Shown in pieces: positions 6,090 to 13,146 of a stretch of 13,146 nt of DNA (its first letter is position 1; every line of letters begins with the position of its first letter). The notes below the pieces were generated by a model. The model worked only from the letters and a program-made list of their open reading frames with translations. It ran no database searches and was not told the origin of the DNA. A program made the position numbers and the translations under genes. Source of the DNA: Saprospiraceae bacterium (GTDB lineage: Bacteria > Bacteroidota > Bacteroidia > Chitinophagales > Saprospiraceae); the NCBI GenBank assembly GCA_016787375.1, contig JAEUUM010000444.1:1-13146 (forward strand), in the 5' to 3' direction.

Positions 6090-7103
6090 TTACATTCTCT
6101 CCAAAACCTTACAGACCTTTTCCACCATTTCAAAAGTAACATCCAGGTGTGTGACCAATCGTATTGTAAATGGAGCAAAGGCCACCACAGCAATTCCTTC
6201 TTTTTTCATCAATTCAATGAACTTCACACCCGGCATTGAATCTTTGAGATCAAAAATGATGATGTTTGTGAAAACAGGTTTTATGGATTTGACATGAACG
6301 CATTTACCGAGTGCAGCAGCAATTTGACCGGCCTTTTCATGATCTTCTTTCAACCTTGCTATTTGATTATCAAGGGCATAAATACCGGCAGCTGCCAGAT
6401 ACCCCGCCTGACGCATTCCACCACCCATAACTTTTCTGACTTTCCTGGCTTTTTGTATGAATTCGGCTTTACCTATCAACATTGAGCCTATCGGAGCTCC
6501 AAGTCCTTTTGAAAGGCAAAGCGAAATGCTGTCAAATTGTAATCCTACTTCTCTAGGCGTGTCATTTGTTTCTGTTAAAGCATTAAAAAGCCTTGCACCA
6601 TCGAGGTGTAGTCGAAGGCCATTATCGCGACAAGTTTCATAAATGGGTTGAATCTCCTCTTTTGTATAGTAGTTTCCTCCCGTTCGGTTGCCTGTATTTT
6701 CGATAACCACCAGTTTGCTGTTTGGTAGCCAGTCTGCCTGAGGTCGTATGTTGTTTTTTACAATTTCGGCTGTTAGTTTACCGTTTTCACATTTTAGTGG
6801 TAAAATGGCAGCACCTGAGTGAAATCCATATCCTCCAAGTTCATATTGAAAAATGTGAGAATTTTCCTCACATATGATTTCATCAAGTGGTTGGGTATGA
6901 ACTTTGATGGCAATTTGGTTGGTCATGGTACCTGAAGGGCAAAACAATGAATCCTCCATTCCGAACATGTCTACCACTTTTTTCTGAAGTTCGTTAACCG
7001 TTGGGTCATCTTTGAATACATCATCACCAACTTTAGCTTTGAACATAGCTTCTAACATTCCGGGTGTTGGACGGGTGACAGTGTCACTTATCAGGTTTAT
7101 CAT
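6090..7103 (-). CDS. ltaE: Low-specificity L-threonine aldolase
   Basis: The enzyme is a PLP-dependent fold-type I lyase that splits L-threonine or allo-threonine into glycine and acetaldehyde. I start it at 7103 (337 residues, MINLISDTVTRPT), because this gives the family's normal N-terminus. Longer frames from the ATG at 7136 would add 11 residues rich in Asn and Lys and overlap the -7 box. With this start the key residues fall at the family's usual numbers: His83 stacking on PLP, Asp168 and Arg171 in LHLDGARLF, and Lys199 in CLSKGLGAPIGS as the Schiff-base lysine. Arg315 (FTIRLVTH) should bind the substrate carboxylate. It is cytosolic, probably tetrameric, and convergent with the nuclease gene. 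A terminator just upstream separates it from the receptor gene, so it is monocistronic. Confidence 0.93.
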   Translation of the reverse strand: MINLISDTVTRPTPGMLEAMFKAKVGDDVFKDDPTVNELQKKVVDMFGMEDSLFCPSGTMTNQIAIKVHTQPLDEIICEENSHIFQYELGGYGFHSGAAILPLKCENGKLTAEIVKNNIRPQADWLPNSKLVVIENTGNRTGGNYYTKEEIQPIYETCRDNGLRLHLDGARLFNALTETNDTPREVGLQFDSISLCLSKGLGAPIGSMLIGKAEFIQKARKVRKVMGGGMRQAGYLAAAGIYALDNQIARLKEDHEKAGQIAAALGKCVHVKSIKPVFTNIIIFDLKDSMPGVKFIELMKKEGIAVVAFAPFTIRLVTHLDVTFEMVEKVCKVLERM

Positions 7104-7120
7104 TTGGTTTTTATTTTTGG

Positions 7121-7128
7121 CAAAATTA
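7121..7128 (-). promoter_or_regulatory. Putative -7 box for threonine aldolase
   Basis: Read on the minus strand, TAATTTTG matches TAnnTTTG and lies 17 bases before the ATG at 7103. Initiation about 7 bases further on would leave a leader near 10-12 bases. No TTG is found at the expected -33 distance, where the receptor's terminator stem lies. Confidence 0.4.
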
Positions 7129-7129
7129 T

Positions 7130-7164
7130 AAAACAAAAAAGTCCGAAACGAAATTTCGGACTTT
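7130..7164 (-). terminator. Intrinsic terminator of the TonB-dependent receptor gene
   Basis: On the minus strand an 11-bp perfect stem, AAAGTCCGAAA and TTTCGGACTTT (7154-7164 with 7138-7148), closes a 5-base loop and is followed by TTTTTTGTTT. It begins 20 bases after the receptor's stop codon. Confidence 0.88.
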
Positions 7165-7183
7165 CTGAAGTGATTTTTCTATT

Positions 7184-9967
7184 TTAAAAATTAAATGCCA
7201 GCCTCACAAAAAACCTTCTTCCATTGCCTCCCATTTGGACAGCATCCCATGGTCCGCCGGTTTCAGTATTGTAAGCCCAGTATTTTGCTGTTTGTACAGC
7301 ACCCAAAGTAGGGTGAATATTCAGCAAATTATCTACTCCGGCAAATACCTTTATTTTGTCTGTTATGTTGTACGCGGCATAAAGATCGGTTACCAGTTTG
7401 GTTTCGTATTTATACAAATCCGGCACTTTTATGTTTTCGTCTTGATCAGTTGGTACCATAGGATTGATTCCGGTTCCATCTTCTCCGTAACCATACAATT
7501 CAATTTCTCCAAAATAGGTCAGTCTTGTTCCGATTGTAAATTTGTTGTAAGAGTACTCAAGGTTGAGTCCCAGTTTCATTGGGGGAGCAGAAGCGAGGAT
7601 AAATTTTTCCTCGCGTTCACTTAAGAAGGTTTTTCGCAGCGTTTCGGTTCCGTTAAGCGCTGTTGGAACATTTATTTTATCAATCGTCATCTTTTGGATA
7701 TTTCCGGTCAACAATGCCTTGAAACCTTGTTTTTCAAATCTTTTATTGTATTCGATTACAATATCCAGTCCTTTGTTGATTGTATTTACAGCATTCGCAA
7801 AAAACTGTGCATAGGCAACCTTCAAATCCGCCAGAGTTTGGTTGAGTTCGGCGCTTAGATCAGGGTCCCCGGCTGAAAATTGACCTGATAAAACTACCCT
7901 GTCTTTTACTTTTACCTGATAAGCGTCTATTGTAAGGCTTAAGTTATTGGATAGGCGGGTGCTGAAACCAAAGCTGGCATTTTGCGAAGTTTCTTGTTTT
8001 AGTTTAGGGATACCGGCAGCCTTGGTAATGGGGTTGTCATTTGGAGCAATTTTTACTTCTGATATTACACCACCTTGCACAGTGGTAAAAGTTGAGCTGA
8101 AATTGATTTGCTGTAATGACGGAGCTCTGAATCCGGTGCTGTATGAACCCCGAATATTAAATCCATCAAATAATTTGTATCGACTGGCTGCCTTAAAGTT
8201 TGAAGTAAATCCAAAATCACTGTAATTTTCTACCCGTACAGCCGCCCCAACAAGCCATTTTTTGGTGACATCAAGTTCAGCATCAACATAAGCTGCCAAA
8301 TTTGACCTGTCTGCCGATACTTCATCATTTGGTTGGTATCCTGGGAATCCCTGAGCTCCGGTTGCTTTGACACCTGTTGTGTCATAATTGGTATAAGATG
8401 CAGCTTCTCCGGCATAGATGTTATACTTTTCTATTCTGTATTCAGCTCCAAATGCTAAATTGAACCCTTGCATAATATTTGCGAATTTTTTGTCAAGGTT
8501 GAGGTTTATGGTGTTTTGCAGGAAATTAAATCCTCCATCATCAAAATGATTTTTATTGACGTCTCCTAAAGAAGCATTAAAGGTTTTGTCACCATAGAAA
8601 TGGAAATCGTTATATCCTATTGTGTTGCTTAAGTCCCAATCCCAGCCGTTGAAAGCAATTCCCCTAAGCCCGGCAGCCAAAGAATAATCTCTGATTTTGG
8701 TTTGGATATGAGGATTGTAATATTTTTCACCGTCTTTATCTGTGTTGATGATGCCGGGTACCTCAACCAGCACTGTATCATTGGTTGTGATGAAACGATC
8801 AGGTCTTGCCGAAAAATTTCGAGTGAATGCGAAAGCATCTGAGTTTTTTGCATTCACTCCGCCAAATGCATAAAATTTTGTTTCAGTTTTTGCAATCGGC
8901 ACCTCTGCATTGAAGAACCCTCCAAATAATTCTAACGATCCATCACCATGTGCCCTTCTGTAAGGGTTGAATGGTAAAGCATCTTTGTTGGTAAACAGAT
9001 TAAAGGTATCCAAAACTTGTCGGTATGTTTTGCCGGAATTAATATAGTTTAAAGTAAAATTTATAAATCCGTTTTGGCCAATTGGCAAACCATAATTCAT
9101 GTCAGCTGCAAATGATTGTCCGTCTAAGGCACCATCATGAACGTAGTAATTGTATTCTTTTTTGGTGTTCGGATTGAATTCTTTATCGTAATATGCTGAA
9201 TAACCTGCATTTACACCAAGTTCATTAACATTTTTCTTCAAAACAAGGTTTATAACACCTGCAATGGCATCAGAACCATATTGAGCCGATGCACCATCTC
9301 TCAAAATTTCTACCCGATCTATTGCAGCACTTGGGAATGCATTTAAGTCAGTGCCTGAGTTTCCTCTTCCTCTCGTTCCAAAAACTCCGACGAATGCTGT
9401 TTGATGCCTTCTTTTGCCATTGATTAGCACGAGAGACTGATCTGGGCCAAGTCCGCGAAGTGTAGCCAAATCAATGTGGTCTGCACCATCCGAGCCACTT
9501 TGCTTGTTGTAATTGAATGAAGGCGCACTGTAATTAATGATGGATGTTAAATCCATTCTCGCTGTAGGCAACATGGCTGTTTTCATGTTAATGACATCTA
9601 CGGGTACAGGAGTCTCAATTTTTGCTCTTCCTGCACCTCTTGTTCCAACGACAACGACTTGATTGAGGTTGGTAGCGTCACTTACGAGTGCCACATTTAT
9701 TTCAGTTCGACCGTTAATGGCAACGGTGAGTTTGTTGTATCCAATATATGAAAACTCAAGTTGGTCGTTTTGATTAGCCTGCACAGCAAAATTTCCGTCA
9801 ATGTCTGTAATGGTGCCGGTGTTACCTGGAGATACCCTGACAGATACACCAATCAGAGCATTGTTATCGCCTGAATCAGTTACTTTACCTTTGACTGTGA
9901 TGGTTTGTGCGTTAGAAATTTGTATAATGAACAAAATTGCCGCCCAAAAAAGTGTTTGTTTTTTCAT
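7184..9967 (-). CDS. TonB-dependent outer-membrane receptor with CarboxypepD-reg domain
   Basis: The 927-residue protein begins with a signal peptide (1-20, cut before Gln21). A carboxypeptidase-D-regulatory-like beta domain follows at about 23-95 (VKGKVTDSGDNNALIGVSV), as in many Bacteroidota receptors. A TonB-box-like stretch NQVVVVGTR lies at 102-110. The plug domain spans about 118-245, with RGLGPDQSLVLINGKRR (171-187) and ILRDGASAQYGSDAIAGVIN (221-240). The rest is a 22-strand type beta barrel, with the family motif RGSYSTGFRAPSL and an aromatic end, FVRLAFNF. It should import a large or scarce nutrient using TonB energy; the substrate is unknown. No SusD-like lipoprotein gene or TonB-ExbBD lies beside it, so it is not a standard SusCD glycan system. 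Only an imperfect -7 box (TTATTTTG) is seen upstream. It ends in a strong terminator. Confidence 0.92.
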   Translation of the reverse strand: MKKQTLFWAAILFIIQISNAQTITVKGKVTDSGDNNALIGVSVRVSPGNTGTITDIDGNFAVQANQNDQLEFSYIGYNKLTVAINGRTEINVALVSDATNLNQVVVVGTRGAGRAKIETPVPVDVINMKTAMLPTARMDLTSIINYSAPSFNYNKQSGSDGADHIDLATLRGLGPDQSLVLINGKRRHQTAFVGVFGTRGRGNSGTDLNAFPSAAIDRVEILRDGASAQYGSDAIAGVINLVLKKNVNELGVNAGYSAYYDKEFNPNTKKEYNYYVHDGALDGQSFAADMNYGLPIGQNGFINFTLNYINSGKTYRQVLDTFNLFTNKDALPFNPYRRAHGDGSLELFGGFFNAEVPIAKTETKFYAFGGVNAKNSDAFAFTRNFSARPDRFITTNDTVLVEVPGIINTDKDGEKYYNPHIQTKIRDYSLAAGLRGIAFNGWDWDLSNTIGYNDFHFYGDKTFNASLGDVNKNHFDDGGFNFLQNTINLNLDKKFANIMQGFNLAFGAEYRIEKYNIYAGEAASYTNYDTTGVKATGAQGFPGYQPNDEVSADRSNLAAYVDAELDVTKKWLVGAAVRVENYSDFGFTSNFKAASRYKLFDGFNIRGSYSTGFRAPSLQQINFSSTFTTVQGGVISEVKIAPNDNPITKAAGIPKLKQETSQNASFGFSTRLSNNLSLTIDAYQVKVKDRVVLSGQFSAGDPDLSAELNQTLADLKVAYAQFFANAVNTINKGLDIVIEYNKRFEKQGFKALLTGNIQKMTIDKINVPTALNGTETLRKTFLSEREEKFILASAPPMKLGLNLEYSYNKFTIGTRLTYFGEIELYGYGEDGTGINPMVPTDQDENIKVPDLYKYETKLVTDLYAAYNITDKIKVFAGVDNLLNIHPTLGAVQTAKYWAYNTETGGPWDAVQMGGNGRRFFVRLAFNF

Positions 9968-10039
9968 ATTTTAAAATTTTGTGATGCAAAATAATAAATG
10001 AACGAGATATTTTTATGAATTGAAAATTTATTTTTCATT

Positions 10040-10073
10040 TTGCGTAAATGAAAAGTATAAAATGGTAGTTTTG
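10040..10073 (+). promoter_or_regulatory. Promoter of the small secreted protein gene
   Basis: TAGTTTTG at 10066-10073 matches TAnnTTTG. A TTG at 10040-10042 lies 23 bases upstream, at the long end of the accepted spacing. Start would be near 10080, with a leader of about 25 bases. Confidence 0.5.
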
Positions 10074-10104
10074 TGTTTTAAACAACCCATAAAATAATCA
10101 ACTT

Positions 10105-10566
10105 ATGAAAAGAATGCTGGTTCTAATTTCTGTGCTTTTCAGTGGCGCAATGGTTTTGCAAGCACAAACCGAATTTACATGGGACACTCATGGTATTGGT
10201 TTCAAGACCGCTGCCAGGATGAAAGTTACAACTAACAATGCAGATGAATTTGAAGCACAAAGCGATAATATCCAGTTGAATATATTCCCGTGGCAAGATC
10301 AAAATATCAACTTTGATGACCTTGCTGATGCTACAGTAGACATTGCAAAACAATTAAAATTTGACAATGTTGATGCAGCTGATGCACTCGAGATTGACGA
10401 TTTTCAAGGCTTTTTTGTTCATGGAAAAAAAGATGGCGTCAATGCACTCATACTTTTGTTGCTTGATAAAAAAAGCAGTACCAACTTGATCGTCACCATC
10501 GTCTATCAAGAGGGTTTTGAAGATGTGGCAGTAAAATTGGCTGAAAGTTTTTACGCATATGACTAA
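10105..10566 (+). CDS. Small secreted protein of unknown function
   Basis: I do not recognise a named family. The 153-residue product has a clear signal peptide (basic MKRM, hydrophobic core, cleavage after LQA at 18-20) and a mature part of about 133 residues that is strongly acidic. There is no lipobox cysteine and no T9SS tail, so it should remain in the periplasm. The order of the mature part (a WDTHGIGFK start, amphipathic strands NIQLNIFPW at 55-63, a helix DDLADATVDIAKQL at 71-84, strands FQGFFVHG and NALILLLL, and a final helix VAVKLAESF) suggests an alpha/beta fold like PsbP/DUF1795 proteins, but this is a guess from the pattern. It is divergent from the TonB-dependent receptor and has its own promoter, so a link with the receptor is possible but unproved. 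Confidence 0.8.
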   Translation: MKRMLVLISVLFSGAMVLQAQTEFTWDTHGIGFKTAARMKVTTNNADEFEAQSDNIQLNIFPWQDQNINFDDLADATVDIAKQLKFDNVDAADALEIDDFQGFFVHGKKDGVNALILLLLDKKSSTNLIVTIVYQEGFEDVAVKLAESFYAYD

Positions 10567-10614
10567 AAAATAATTTTTTTTGTGTGAGATATTTCATTAT
10601 TCAAGTATTTCCCT

Positions 10615-10668
10615 TAATTTTGCACGTCGAAAAAAGTAAAACAAAAAAAGTAGCAAAAAAAAAGAAGA
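10615..10668 (+). promoter_or_regulatory. rpsO promoter box and A-rich leader
   Basis: TAATTTTG at 10615-10622 matches TAnnTTTG exactly and is followed by CAC, a common context. Transcription would start near 10629. The leader at 10630-10668 is A in 30 of 39 positions and has no GGAGG, as is usual for highly expressed Bacteroidota genes, which rely on unstructured A-rich leaders. No upstream TTG sits at the expected spacing. Confidence 0.6.
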
Positions 10669-10944
10669 ATGGCAGTTTATCTCAACACTGAAAAAATGCA
10701 AGGGATTTTCAAAGAATTCGCTGGTTCTGAAAAGAATACAGGATCTACTGAATCTCAAATCGCATTATTCACATACAGAATTCAAAGTCTTTCAGATCAC
10801 TTGAAAGAACATAAAAAAGATCACTCTTGTAGAAGAACACTCTTAACCCTTGTAGGAAAAAGAAAGAGAATGTTGCATTACTTACAAGGTAAAGATCTCG
10901 CAAAATACAGAGCTCTAATTAGCCAGTTAGGTTTGAGAAAATAA
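10669..10944 (+). CDS. rpsO: 30S ribosomal protein S15
   Basis: The 91-residue protein is close to the usual S15 length of 89. Helical segments are all present: the first around EKMQGIFKEF, then the GSTESQIALFTYRIQSLSDHL segment (about 25-45) that includes the conserved Thr-Gly-Ser-x-Glu-x-Gln turn, then HKKDHSCRRTLLTLVGKRKRMLHYL (48-72), and a final helix ending in SQLGLRK. S15 binds the 16S rRNA central domain three-way junction early in assembly and forms a bridge to the 50S subunit. A double stop (TAATAA) and a strong terminator follow. It precedes pnp, as in most bacteria. In other bacteria S15 represses its own mRNA, but the A-rich leader shows no obvious binding structure. Confidence 0.97.
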   Translation: MAVYLNTEKMQGIFKEFAGSEKNTGSTESQIALFTYRIQSLSDHLKEHKKDHSCRRTLLTLVGKRKRMLHYLQGKDLAKYRALISQLGLRK

Positions 10945-10945
10945 T

Positions 10946-10980
10946 AAAAAAAGTGCTTCTGAAACAGAAGCACTTTTTTT
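10946..10980. terminator. Perfect bidirectional terminator between rpsO and pnp
   Basis: AAAAAAAGTGCTTCTG (10946-10961) pairs perfectly with 10965-10980 around a three-base AAA loop, giving a 16-bp stem with a seven-T end. It begins 2 bases after the rpsO stop. The A and T tracts make it work in both directions. Confidence 0.92.
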
Positions 10981-11081
10981 CTGTTACTTTCAGACTGTTT
11001 TGTAGGTAAATGCTTGCCTTTCCCTTCCTTTCCGCATATTGCAAAATGCTTTGCTATATTGAAAAATTTAAAAAATAATTC
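10981..11081 (+). promoter_or_regulatory. pnp leader region
   Basis: The 101-base gap after the terminator holds no exact TAnnTTTG box. A near match, TATATTG at 11056-11062, lies just before an A-rich stretch and the ATG at 11082. A small hairpin GCAAA-ATGC-TTTGC is at 11041-11054. Either a weak promoter of its own or read-through from rpsO must drive pnp. Confidence 0.3.
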
Positions 11082-13146
11082 ATGGGACATCAAATTCCAA
11101 CAACCCACTCTTTCAATCTCCCAGACGGCCAAACTGTAACGCTCGAAACCGGAAAGCTTGCCATGCAGGCTCATGGTTCAGTTGTATTGCGAGTTGGTGA
11201 CATGATGCTGTTCGCAGCAGTGGTTTCTAATCCGGAAATGAAGGCTGACATGGGCTTCTTTCCTTTATCAGTAGATTATCAAGAAAAATTTGCATCTGCA
11301 GGTCGTATTCCAGGAAATTTCTTCAGAAGAGAAACACGATTGAATGATTACGAGATTCTGATATCAAGATTGGTGGACAGAGCCATCAGACCCCTTTTTC
11401 CGGATGAATATAAAAACGAAACACAGGTTACCATAAACTTGATTTCAGCTAACAAAGAAATTCTACCTGATGCCTATGTAGCATTGGCAGTTTCTACTGC
11501 CCTTACATTGTCAGATATACCTTTCGCAGGCCCAATATCTGAAGTGAGGGTCGCTCGCATAGATGGAAAATTTCACGTAAACCCTTCAAGAACTGATTTG
11601 CTAAGAGCAGATATAAACATAATCGTCGCTGCTACACACGATAATGTTGTTATGGTAGAAGGTGAAGCCAATGAGTGTCAGGAACATGAGATGGTTGAAG
11701 CCATCAAAGTTGGTCACGAAGCAATTAAGCCTCAGATAGCTGCACAGCTTGAGTTGGCCAAGAAATTTGGGGTAGCGGATAAGCCCAAAAGACCAGTTAC
11801 TCCGGCCCCATCCAATGATGAAATAAAAGCCAAAGTAGCTGAATTAGCAAAAGAAAAATTAAATACGATCGCACATGCTTTTCTGGACAAACAAGTTAGA
11901 AAAGCTCAGTTTGAGGAAGTAAAGAACACTGTTAAGGAGGCATTCCTTGCTGAAAATAGTGAAGAGTTTATGACCGAGAATGGTGCACTCATTTCAACTT
12001 ACTTTGATAAACTTAAAAAAGAGGTTGTAAGAGAGATGGTGATGGCAGAACATGTGCGACTTGATGGCAGAAAATTAAAAGACATCAGACCTATTTGGTG
12101 TGAAGTTGATTATTTGCCATCTACACACGGCTCTTCAATTTTTACGAGAGGTGAAACACAGGCTCTTGCATCGGTTACATTGGGTAGCAAACTTGATGAA
12201 ATGATGCTCGATACAGCTGTCGAACTTGCTTTTGAAAAATTTATACTTCACTACAATTTTCCTGCATTTTCTGTCGGCGAAGTAAGACCCAACAGAGGTC
12301 CGGGAAGAAGAGAAGTTGGTCATGCAAACCTTGCTGCAAGATCATTGAGAAAAGTATTACCGGCAGAAATGCCTTATACAGTCAGAATTGTATCTGATGT
12401 TTTAGAATCCAATGGTTCTTCCTCCATGGCAACAGTTTGTTCCGGTTCAATGGCTCTGATGGATTCAGGAATTCAGATTTCTGCTCCTATATCCGGAATC
12501 GCAATGGGTTTGATTTCTGACGGAAAACGAAACGCAATATTGAGTGATATCCTTGGTGATGAAGATGCTTTGGGTGATATGGATTTCAAGGTAACCGGAA
12601 CTTCAAAAGGAATTTGTGGTTGCCAAATGGACATCAAGATTGAAGGGTTGTCTTATGATTTGCTGGAAGAGGCTCTTAATCAGGCCAAAGAAGGTAGAAT
12701 TCATATCTTGGGTAAAATGAACGATACAATCGCAGCGTCTCGTGAAGATTACAAACCTCATGCACCTCGTATTGAAGAGATCATCATTGATAAAAGCTTT
12801 ATTGGAGCAGTAATAGGCCCTGGTGGTAAAATCATTCAGGAAATGCAAAAACTGACCGGAACGATAATCACGATAGAGGAAAAAAATGAAAAAGGTTACA
12901 TACAAATTGTAAGTAATAATAAAGAAGGTGTAGAACTCGCCAAAGAAAAAATCGCAAACATCGTTTTTGTCCCTACTGTTGGAGATTCTTATGATGCAGT
13001 GGTTGAAAGCTTGATGCCATTTGGAGTATTTGCAAAATTCAGAAATGTATCTGGACTTGTTCACATTTCTGAAATATCTCATAACAGAGTTGAAAACGTA
13101 GCTGATGTTTTGAAAGTCGGTGAAAGCATTAGGGTGAAATTGATAG
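11082..13146 (+). CDS. pnp: Polynucleotide phosphorylase, 3' end cut by the window
   Basis: The frame is open from the ATG at 11082 to the edge (688 codons, no stop), so the C-terminus is missing. PNPase degrades RNA 3'-to-5' with phosphate, releasing nucleoside diphosphates, and can work in reverse. Seen in order: first RNase PH domain with GRIPGNFFRRETR (74-86); a helical linker at about 245-300; the second RNase PH domain with HGSSIFTRGETQ (349-360), the phosphate-binding serines 446-448 in SNGSSSMA, and the acidic metal-site cluster GDEDALGDMD (492-501); a KH domain with the GPGG loop (579-582); and an S1 domain from about 633, cut near its end. All catalytic elements are intact. It follows rpsO after a terminator. 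An N-terminus of MGHQIPTTHSFNLPDG is normal for the family in Bacteroidota. Confidence 0.97.
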   Translation, partial: MGHQIPTTHSFNLPDGQTVTLETGKLAMQAHGSVVLRVGDMMLFAAVVSNPEMKADMGFFPLSVDYQEKFASAGRIPGNFFRRETRLNDYEILISRLVDRAIRPLFPDEYKNETQVTINLISANKEILPDAYVALAVSTALTLSDIPFAGPISEVRVARIDGKFHVNPSRTDLLRADINIIVAATHDNVVMVEGEANECQEHEMVEAIKVGHEAIKPQIAAQLELAKKFGVADKPKRPVTPAPSNDEIKAKVAELAKEKLNTIAHAFLDKQVRKAQFEEVKNTVKEAFLAENSEEFMTENGALISTYFDKLKKEVVREMVMAEHVRLDGRKLKDIRPIWCEVDYLPSTHGSSIFTRGETQALASVTLGSKLDEMMLDTAVELAFEKFILHYNFPAFSVGEVRPNRGPGRREVGHANLAARSLRKVLPAEMPYTVRIVSDVLESNGSSSMATVCSGSMALMDSGIQISAPISGIAMGLISDGKRNAILSDILGDEDALGDMDFKVTGTSKGICGCQMDIKIEGLSYDLLEEALNQAKEGRIHILGKMNDTIAASREDYKPHAPRIEEIIIDKSFIGAVIGPGGKIIQEMQKLTGTIITIEEKNEKGYIQIVSNNKEGVELAKEKIANIVFVPTVGDSYDAVVESLMPFGVFAKFRNVSGLVHISEISHNRVENVADVLKVGESIRVKLI

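Noticed and set aside
7104..7136. Longer N-terminus of threonine aldolase starting at 7136
   Set aside because: The added 11 residues are not family-like, the frame would overlap the -7 box, and the 7103 start puts the catalytic residues at the family's usual numbers.
7184..9967. SusC-type glycan receptor
   Set aside because: No SusD gene follows, and the receptor is followed by a terminator and threonine aldolase; it also lacks the usual SusC length of about 1000 residues.

Overview
The window looks like chromosomal DNA from a member of the phylum Bacteroidota. Several signs agree. There is a type IX secretion (T9SS) C-terminal sorting domain, and a TonB-dependent receptor with an N-terminal carboxypeptidase-D-like repeat. 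Upstream of several genes there are -7 boxes of the TAnnTTTG type. Shine-Dalgarno sequences are almost absent, with A-rich leaders instead, and the DNA is AT-rich. The etfB-etfA-bifunctional nuclease block and the rpsO-pnp pair are housekeeping genes. Genus cannot be told from the sequence alone.

Left part (1-3540), accessory in character. About 420 bases without a recognisable gene lead to a good promoter (419-450) and a stand-alone Shedu/DUF4263-type nuclease gene (522-1187), probably a single-gene phage-defence determinant. Directly after it lies an orphan 58-codon tail of a T9SS-sorted protein (1216-1392). This tail is nearly identical at its start to the tail of the next intact gene, a secreted leucine-rich-repeat protein with its own sorting domain (1423-2445). 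A recombination or insertion event therefore seems to have removed the body of a first paralogue and left the nuclease gene next to its tail. A flavodoxin-fold FMN reductase (2534-3040) and a small TPR protein on the minus strand (3199-3522) follow. Two short perfect inverted repeats (2312-2329 and 3121-3138) lie in this part.

Middle part (3541-7136). A plus-strand operon encodes both subunits of electron transfer flavoprotein (etfB, etfA), followed 39 bases later by a DUF151 bifunctional nuclease with a C-terminal UVR motif. Convergent to it is an L-threonine aldolase on the minus strand.

Right part (7138-13146). A large orphan TonB-dependent receptor (minus strand) ends in a strong intrinsic terminator whose T-run abuts the threonine aldolase promoter. 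Divergent from the receptor is a small secreted protein of unknown function. Then come ribosomal protein S15 (rpsO), a 16-bp perfect hairpin terminator, and polynucleotide phosphorylase (pnp), which runs off the right edge inside its S1 domain.

No RNA gene, CRISPR array or complete insertion sequence was recognised. The most notable items are the Shedu-like gene beside a decapitated T9SS gene, the small palindrome inside the sorting domain, and the uncharacterised secreted protein at 10105-10566.
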